Shown: positions 15,511 to 19,439 of the stretch, one piece after another | Layout: the number at the start of each line of letters is the position of its first letter | How positions within the stretch are numbered: the first letter of the stretch is position 1 | Source of the DNA: CAYUIG01 sp964444685 | GTDB taxonomy: Bacteria; Gemmatimonadota; Gemmatimonadetes; Longimicrobiales; RSA9 | Direction: 5' to 3' | Assembly: GCA_964444685.1 (NCBI GenBank) | Contig: CAYUIG010000055.1 | Location: 1 to 19,439, forward strand | Length of the DNA: 19,439 bases | Notes under the pieces: generated by a model | The model's input: only the letters and a program-made list of their open reading frames with translations | Database searches by the model: none | Told to the model about the DNA's origin: nothing | Position numbers and translations under genes: made by a program

Positions 15511-17676
15511 TCAGAACCCGAGTGTGTGCGTGTACTTGAGGATCAGCGCACGCGACAGCGAGAAGGGCGCGCGCGGTTCGATGTCTCCGGGCCGGTCCGT
15601 GTCGAGCCCCTCGTTGTACACCAGCCACAGGTCGGTACCCTCAGCGAACGAGTAGCGCAGCCGCACGTTGACATCGAGCCGGTCCGTGGTCGAGTTGTAC
15701 TGCACGAAGGCGTTCCCGGACGCGCGCGCGTTCAGCGCCGTCCGGACGCGCAGCCGGCCGACGTGAATGTTCGCACGCTGGTCGCGGTCGGGGAAGCGGA
15801 GCATGGTGAGCTGGTAGTCGCCCCCCAGCTCCAGGTGCGGCGACACGTTCCACGTCGGCATCAGGATCACCTGCGCCCGCGTGCCATCGAAGTACGTGCC
15901 CGCGCGCGCGTCGATCGTGGCGCGCAGCCGCGCACCCGTGGGCATGGAGAGCACGAACTGGAGATCCGCGAACTCGTGACGCCCCGCCGGAATCTCGACC
16001 TCGCCCCCGATCGAGAACGGCTGGAGCACGTCCTCGATGAAGAGCTTCGGCTCGATCCAGCCATGTCCGCCCGAGCGCCCCTCCCACATCAGCCAGACCG
16101 CGTACGTGCCGGACTCGAGAGAGCCGTCGCCGTTGCGGAACGTCGAGAACGCGAGCATGCCCGGCCACACGCGCCGGAAGCGCGAGGTCGGCGGCATGAA
16201 CACGTAGTACTCGGACAGCACGTTCGCCGACGTGAAGTCGCGGCGCGGCATGAAGCCCAGCGCGGGGTCGAACGCGGCGCCGGAGCGCGTCACGTTCAGG
16301 TCGTACATGAGCCCGCGCAGCGTTCGCCGCTGCCACTGCACGTACACATGCGACGCACCCAGTCCGACACCACCGAGCTCCGAACCTTCCGCGTTCGCCG
16401 CTGCCTTCACAGTGAGCCAGTCGTCGCCGAACAGGCGGAGCGATGCGTCACCGCCGAGCACGAGATCGTGCGCACCGCCGCCCGCACGGCTCGTGAGCAT
16501 CAGCCCCGCGGACGAGAAGTCGTTCAGCACGGGACGGCGCACGCGCAGCACGCCGAAGTTCTCCGACGGCAGTCCGTCCAATGACTCCGTCTGCATCTCG
16601 AGCAGGCCGACATCCCACGCGCCCGCACGACCCACGACGCGTGCGCCGCCGAGCACGGGGATCGGACGGCCATCGGGCGTGAGGCCGATGCGTCGCGAGT
16701 GAAAGACGCGCACACCGCTGCCTGCCGCGAAGTCGAAGAGGCCGCTGTTCTCCTGGAAGAAGCGACGACGCTCCGGATAGAAGAGCGGGAAGCGGTCCAG
16801 TGCCACCTGCTGATCGTCCGCTTCCACCTGCGCGAAGTCCGTGTTCACCGTGAGGTCGAGCGTGAGATCGCCCGTCACCGGATACCGCACGTCCAGACCC
16901 ACCTCGCCCGTGTTGTTCCAGTCGTGACGGAGTGCATCCGGCGTGGGTTCGCGATTCAGCCCGGTGAGCGCGTACGGCGTGACATACAGCGGCCGGCTCG
17001 TCTGCACGTCGCGCAGCACCACGTCCTGCGCAACGGAGGGACGCCGGAACTCGTTCGACGGATCGATATCCGGGAAGGTGACGCGCTCACCCGTGCGCGA
17101 CACGAGGCGCGTGAGGGTGAGGCCCATGATGACATCGCCGGACTCGTTCGCGCGGAAGCCCAGACTCGAGAACGGGATCTGCACTTCCGCGAACCAGCCT
17201 TCGTCCGTGACGGTCGTGCGCGACGTCCAGAAGGTGTCCCAGCTTCCGTTCAGCGTGGCACCGTCGTCACTCACGAGCTGGTCGAAGCGGATGCCGCCCG
17301 GCGTGGTGCCGAACCACTTCGCGTTGCGATTGTCGTTGAACGGGTCGATGTAGATGGCGAACGCGTCGTCGCCGTTCCAGCGGTCGCGATAGAGCGAGTT
17401 GATGCGGATGCCGGACGGATCGTCGTCGTAGAACCAGCCGGCTGCGTAGAAGTTCTCGTCGTCGTACGCAACGCGGATCTCCGTGCGCTGCGCGGGCGTG
17501 CCGCGGAACTCGGGGAAGTAGAGCGTGACCGGCAGCGGTGCGATTCGCTGCCACGCGGCGTCGTCCAGCACGCCGTCCACACGGATCGGTTCCGACAGGC
17601 GAGTCAGCTCGAGATGCTGCTGCGCGGCGGCAGGTGTCGCGGCGGCTGCGGCCAGCAGGAACGGTATCGTACGCAT
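15511..17676 (-). CDS. DUF5916 outer-membrane barrel with CBM9-like domain
   Basis: This 721-residue exported protein has a signal peptide (MRTIPFLLAAAAATPAAA, cleavage near AQ-Q). A carbohydrate-binding-family-9-like beta domain follows (about 25-215: IRVDGVLDDAAWQRI, DENFYAAGWFYDDDP, WFAEVQIPFSSLGF). The DUF5916 beta-barrel occupies the C-terminal two thirds and has the family hallmark FPLFYPERRRFFQENSGLFDF-like segment near 315. The last residue is Phe, as usual for outer-membrane proteins. DUF5916 proteins are common in Gemmatimonadota and Bacteroidota; their ligand is not established. GAGGAAGGG lies just before the ATG. The gene leads the kinase-regulator operon. Its 120-bp upstream gap from the polyserine gene holds a long hairpin, so it probably has its own promoter. 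Confidence 0.88.
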   Translation of the reverse strand: MRTIPFLLAAAAATPAAAQQHLELTRLSEPIRVDGVLDDAAWQRIAPLPVTLYFPEFRGTPAQRTEIRVAYDDENFYAAGWFYDDDPSGIRINSLYRDRWNGDDAFAIYIDPFNDNRNAKWFGTTPGGIRFDQLVSDDGATLNGSWDTFWTSRTTVTDEGWFAEVQIPFSSLGFRANESGDVIMGLTLTRLVSRTGERVTFPDIDPSNEFRRPSVAQDVVLRDVQTSRPLYVTPYALTGLNREPTPDALRHDWNNTGEVGLDVRYPVTGDLTLDLTVNTDFAQVEADDQQVALDRFPLFYPERRRFFQENSGLFDFAAGSGVRVFHSRRIGLTPDGRPIPVLGGARVVGRAGAWDVGLLEMQTESLDGLPSENFGVLRVRRPVLNDFSSAGLMLTSRAGGGAHDLVLGGDASLRLFGDDWLTVKAAANAEGSELGGVGLGASHVYVQWQRRTLRGLMYDLNVTRSGAAFDPALGFMPRRDFTSANVLSEYYVFMPPTSRFRRVWPGMLAFSTFRNGDGSLESGTYAVWLMWEGRSGGHGWIEPKLFIEDVLQPFSIGGEVEIPAGRHEFADLQFVLSMPTGARLRATIDARAGTYFDGTRAQVILMPTWNVSPHLELGGDYQLTMLRFPDRDQRANIHVGRLRVRTALNARASGNAFVQYNSTTDRLDVNVRLRYSFAEGTDLWLVYNEGLDTDRPGDIEPRAPFSLSRALILKYTHTLGF

Positions 17677-17725
17677 GGGGCCCTTCCTCGGGTTCCGGGT
17701 CTCCCCCGAAGAACGGCCCTGTGCG

Positions 17726-17786
17726 ACACGGCGGATACCGTTCGTCGCCGAACGGCGGCCGCCCGGCGACGAACGGTGGCCCGTGT
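17726..17786 (-). terminator. Long hairpin between polyserine gene and DUF5916 gene
   Basis: CCGTTCGTCGCC (17738-17749) pairs perfectly with GGCGACGAACGG (17765-17776) over a 15-nt GC-rich loop. ACACGG/CCGTGT (17726-17731 / 17781-17786) can extend the stem past an internal bulge. It begins 10 bp after the polyserine stop on the minus strand. No T-run follows, so it could act as a Rho-assisted terminator, a transcript stabiliser, or a site near the DUF5916 promoter. Confidence 0.45.
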
Positions 17787-17796
17787 GGGACGGGCG

Positions 17797-18201
17797 TCAG
17801 CCTCCGCCGCTCGAGCTCGACGAGCTGGAGCTGGAGCTCGAACTGCTGCTGGAGCTCGACGAACTCGAACTGCTGGAGCTGCTGGAGCTGGAGCTGGACG
17901 AGCTCGAACTGCTCGAACTCGAACTCGAGCTGCTGCTGCTCGAACTACTCGAACTCGATGAACTCGATGAACTCGAACTGCTCGAGCTCGATGAACTCGA
18001 CGAGCTGGATGAACTCGACGAGTTCGACGAGTCGGATGAGCTGGAGCTCGACGAACTCGACCCCTGCAGTCCCGTCGCGTCCTCGTTGCAGCCGGTCAGC
18101 CCACCGAAGCCGAGAATCGCGGCACCGGAGAGCAGCAGCAGCATCTCGCGACGGGTGGGAACGCGCGGCGTCTCGGGGCCGGTGGGCTTGTCATCACTCA
18201 T
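17797..18201 (-). CDS. Polyserine lipoprotein (putative glycosylation substrate)
   Basis: I do not recognise a family. The start is set at ATG 18199-18201 (MSDDKPTG), because AAGGAGG lies 5 nt upstream; a longer frame would begin before that site. The 134-residue product has a polar N-region with a twin arginine (TRREM, R17-R18), a hydrophobic core (LLLLSGAAILGFGG) and a lipobox LTGC ending at C38. It should therefore be a lipoprotein, perhaps Tat-exported. After NEDATGLQG comes a tail of 84 residues: nine Ser, Asp, two Ser, Asn, then 71 Ser without a break, followed by C-terminal Gly-Gly-Gly. There is no folded domain. It lies 18 bp after the glycosyltransferase gene, so the two are surely co-transcribed. 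The tail is an obvious O-glycosylation acceptor. A flexible spacer or stalk is the plainer alternative. Confidence 0.8.
   Translation of the reverse strand: MSDDKPTGPETPRVPTRREMLLLLSGAAILGFGGLTGCNEDATGLQGSSSSSSSSSDSSNSSSSSSSSSSSSSSSSSSSSSSSSSSSSSSSSSSSSSSSSSSSSSSSSSSSSSSSSSSSSSSSSSSSSSSSGGG
17809..18060 (-). repeat. Serine-codon repeat tract
   Basis: 84 consecutive codons encode 82 Ser, one Asn (18022-18024) and one Asp (18031-18033). In the 71-codon pure run I count 36 AGY and 35 TCN codons, using AGC, AGT, TCG, TCC and TCA. Hexamers such as AGCTCG and AGCTCC predominate. This suggests expansion of a 6-bp unit followed by synonymous drift. Confidence 0.9.
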
Positions 18202-18219
18202 ACCGTCCTCCTTCATTCG

Positions 18220-19221
18220 TCACGCCGATGCGGCCACGCGGGCCGACCGGCCGTTGGTCGAGAACGGTGCGGGACCACCGTCGCGGAGATACCACTCGAT
18301 GCGGCGGATCACGTCGTCGGCCGTGATCATGTCCATGCAGCGCGGCAGGTCACCGACGACGTCCACGCAGAGCTGGTCGGGCTCGTCCTTCGGGTCGCCA
18401 TCGCCGAGCGGGCGGGTGCGCGACTTCCAGCAGCCGCCCTGATCGCAGCAGGGCAGGGCGCCCACGGTGTGGATGAACTGGTGATGCGGATACGCCGTCC
18501 AGTGCGGCGGCTCGCGTCCGCCCGCGATCACCACACACGGCCGGCTCTTCGGTTTCCCGGGTGGTGTCGGCACCGCGGCGGCCAGGTGCATGAGCAGGCT
18601 GATCGGCGAGACCGCACCGTCGGCGTGGTACATCAGTCGCACGAGCTGGCGGATCGATGTCATGCCGCGCAGGTCGACCGCCCCCTCCAGCGCCGGATGG
18701 TGATGCGATCCCTCGCCTACCTGCACGAACTGGATCCGCCCACGGAAGTGGTCGATCACCTGCTGGTGCCGTTCGTGGCTCCACCACTTGATCGTGTAGT
18801 CCCACTTGCCGCCGGATACGATCAGCCAGAACGGCCCACCGAGGTCGAAGCGATCGGTGACCGCGGCGAAGTGCTGCCGCTCTTCCTCGGTGATGTAGAC
18901 GTCGCCCTTGAATTCGGTCGGGCGGATCCGCAGGCCCAGCGTCTCGTTCAGGTAGTCGATGAAGCCGTGCAGGAAGTGGTACGGCGTCGTGTTCGACTGG
19001 TCGATCAGCGGGTAGTGGCACTCCACCAGCTCCGAGTCCGGATCGTCATCCGCGATCGGCGTGATGTGCGGGTTGCCGTACCACAGATCCGGGAAGGGCG
19101 TGCGGACGTCCGTGAGGAATTCGCCCGGATGCGCGCGATGGAGATCGCGCACCGCTGCCGTGAGCATGATGATGTCGCCCGGCGACTGCCAGTTGCGGAG
19201 AATCAGCTTGCGAGGCGCCAT
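18220..19221 (-). CDS. Glycosyltransferase family 9 (heptosyltransferase-like) protein
   Basis: This 333-residue cytoplasmic GT-B enzyme resembles ADP-heptose transferases. The N-terminal LILRNWQSPGDIIMLTAAVRDL and the FPDLWYGNPHITPI segment match the family's acceptor half. VSPISLLMHLAAAV (about 204-217) matches the donor-site MHLA motif. A C-terminal cysteine cluster follows: C258, C259, C264, C285 and C295. Protein O-heptosyltransferases of the TibC/BAHT type, which modify serines of autotransporters, carry a four-cysteine iron site near their C-terminus; the resemblance is suggestive, not proven. The start is ATG 19219-19221, with AAGGAG 8 nt upstream; a GTG three codons earlier would overlap that site. 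The polyserine lipoprotein follows by 18 bp. An LPS-core heptosyltransferase is the alternative, but no LPS genes are nearby. Confidence 0.82.
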   Translation of the reverse strand: MAPRKLILRNWQSPGDIIMLTAAVRDLHRAHPGEFLTDVRTPFPDLWYGNPHITPIADDDPDSELVECHYPLIDQSNTTPYHFLHGFIDYLNETLGLRIRPTEFKGDVYITEEERQHFAAVTDRFDLGGPFWLIVSGGKWDYTIKWWSHERHQQVIDHFRGRIQFVQVGEGSHHHPALEGAVDLRGMTSIRQLVRLMYHADGAVSPISLLMHLAAAVPTPPGKPKSRPCVVIAGGREPPHWTAYPHHQFIHTVGALPCCDQGGCWKSRTRPLGDGDPKDEPDQLCVDVVGDLPRCMDMITADDVIRRIEWYLRDGGPAPFSTNGRSARVAASA

Positions 19222-19260
19222 CCCCTCCACTCCTTGAAGCTGCGCGCAACCTATGCGCGG

Positions 19261-19290
19261 CCCGCTAACGCCGGCAACCGCCGGCTAACG
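19261..19290 (-). repeat. Three tandem 10-bp repeats upstream of the GT9 gene
   Basis: On the + strand the units read CCCGCTAACG, CCGGCAACCG and CCGGCTAACG, i.e. about one DNA turn each. The last two units also form GCCGGC-AACC-GCCGGC-type dyad symmetry. They lie 40-69 bp before the GT9 start, where an operator would sit. No clear -10/-35 pair is seen in the 218 bp up to the window edge. Confidence 0.4.
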
Positions 19291-19299
19291 AGGAAAAAT

Positions 19300-19326
19300 C
19301 GTCCCGTCCAGCCATTCCTGTGCCCC
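19300..19326 (+). repeat. Dispersed repeat, copy D (upstream of the GT9 gene)
   Basis: Reads CGTCCCGTCCAGCCATTCC then TGTGCCCC, matching copies B and C in the CCATTCC-GTGCCCC core. Here the neighbouring gene runs in the opposite direction relative to the repeat. Confidence 0.45.
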
Positions 19327-19439
19327 GGATGGCGGCGTATCCCTCGTGCGGGCGTACGACCGCGTGCCGTGAATCGTTCCCCAACCGGTGGTCATTCGCG
19401 GGCTGGGGCACGTTTCACCAGCGGACGCGCAGTGAAGGT

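Noticed and set aside
15277..17961. Two overlapping + strand frames of 435 and 420 codons opposite DUF5916
   Set aside because: Shadow frames with random arginine/histidine/alanine composition. The minus strand encodes a recognisable signal peptide and barrel.
17809..18060. Serine tract as an assembly artefact
   Set aside because: The codons are varied rather than a clean short-period repeat, the frame is intact on both sides, and the gene has proper start and signal features. Long reads could still correct the exact length.
17525..18442. Long + strand frame with Leu-Glu/Asp repeats (LELDELELEL...)
   Set aside because: It is the antisense of the serine-codon tract. It has no ribosome site and no folded sequence outside the repeat, whereas the minus-strand gene has a perfect ribosome site, a lipobox and an operon partner.

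Overview
This is a GC-rich chromosomal window, most likely from a Gemmatimonadota-type soil or sediment bacterium. That placement is an inference. It rests on the DUF5916 outer-membrane protein, the membrane-anchored TolB-like/TPR protein, a LytS/LytTR pair, repeated Uma2 genes and base composition. No rRNA, tRNA, CRISPR array, insertion sequence or phage module is visible.

Left part, + strand (1-6309): an unrecognised four-knuckle zinc-ribbon protein; metK, preceded by a densely folded leader; a large nuclease/helicase of the TM0106 type, with a RecB-like Fe-S nuclease, an RNase H-like exonuclease fold and an SF1 helicase; then a DUF2442 gene that has lost its start codon and its reading frame.

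Middle, an accessory zone (6310-13643): a 5' scrap of an amidohydrolase gene abuts a higBA-type toxin-antitoxin cassette that lies between 13-bp perfect inverted repeats. Next come a small ORF with a signal peptide, a 666-residue protein of unknown function, two near-identical Uma2 PD-(D/E)XK proteins flanking a large TPR protein, a 20-residue orphan SEC-C motif, and a vapBC pair. Both toxin-antitoxin operons have TATACT -10 boxes 5-6 nt before the first ATG, overlapped by palindromes. This suggests leaderless, autoregulated transcripts. A short dispersed repeat with a CCATTCC(A/T)GTGCCCC core recurs upstream of several genes.

Right part, - strand (13658-19221): two units. The downstream one is a tight operon of a DUF5916 outer-membrane barrel, a LytS-type histidine kinase and a LytTR response regulator. 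The upstream one is the most interesting locus in the window: a glycosyltransferase-family-9 (heptosyltransferase-like) gene with a C-terminal cysteine cluster. It is followed after 18 bp by a predicted lipoprotein whose mature part is almost entirely serine (71 in a row, 82 of 84) and ends in Gly-Gly-Gly. I propose that these two genes form a dedicated protein-O-glycosylation system: the enzyme modifies the polyserine tail and the lipid anchors the resulting glycopolymer to the envelope. The gene pair and the motifs are seen directly in the sequence; the enzyme-substrate relation is inference.
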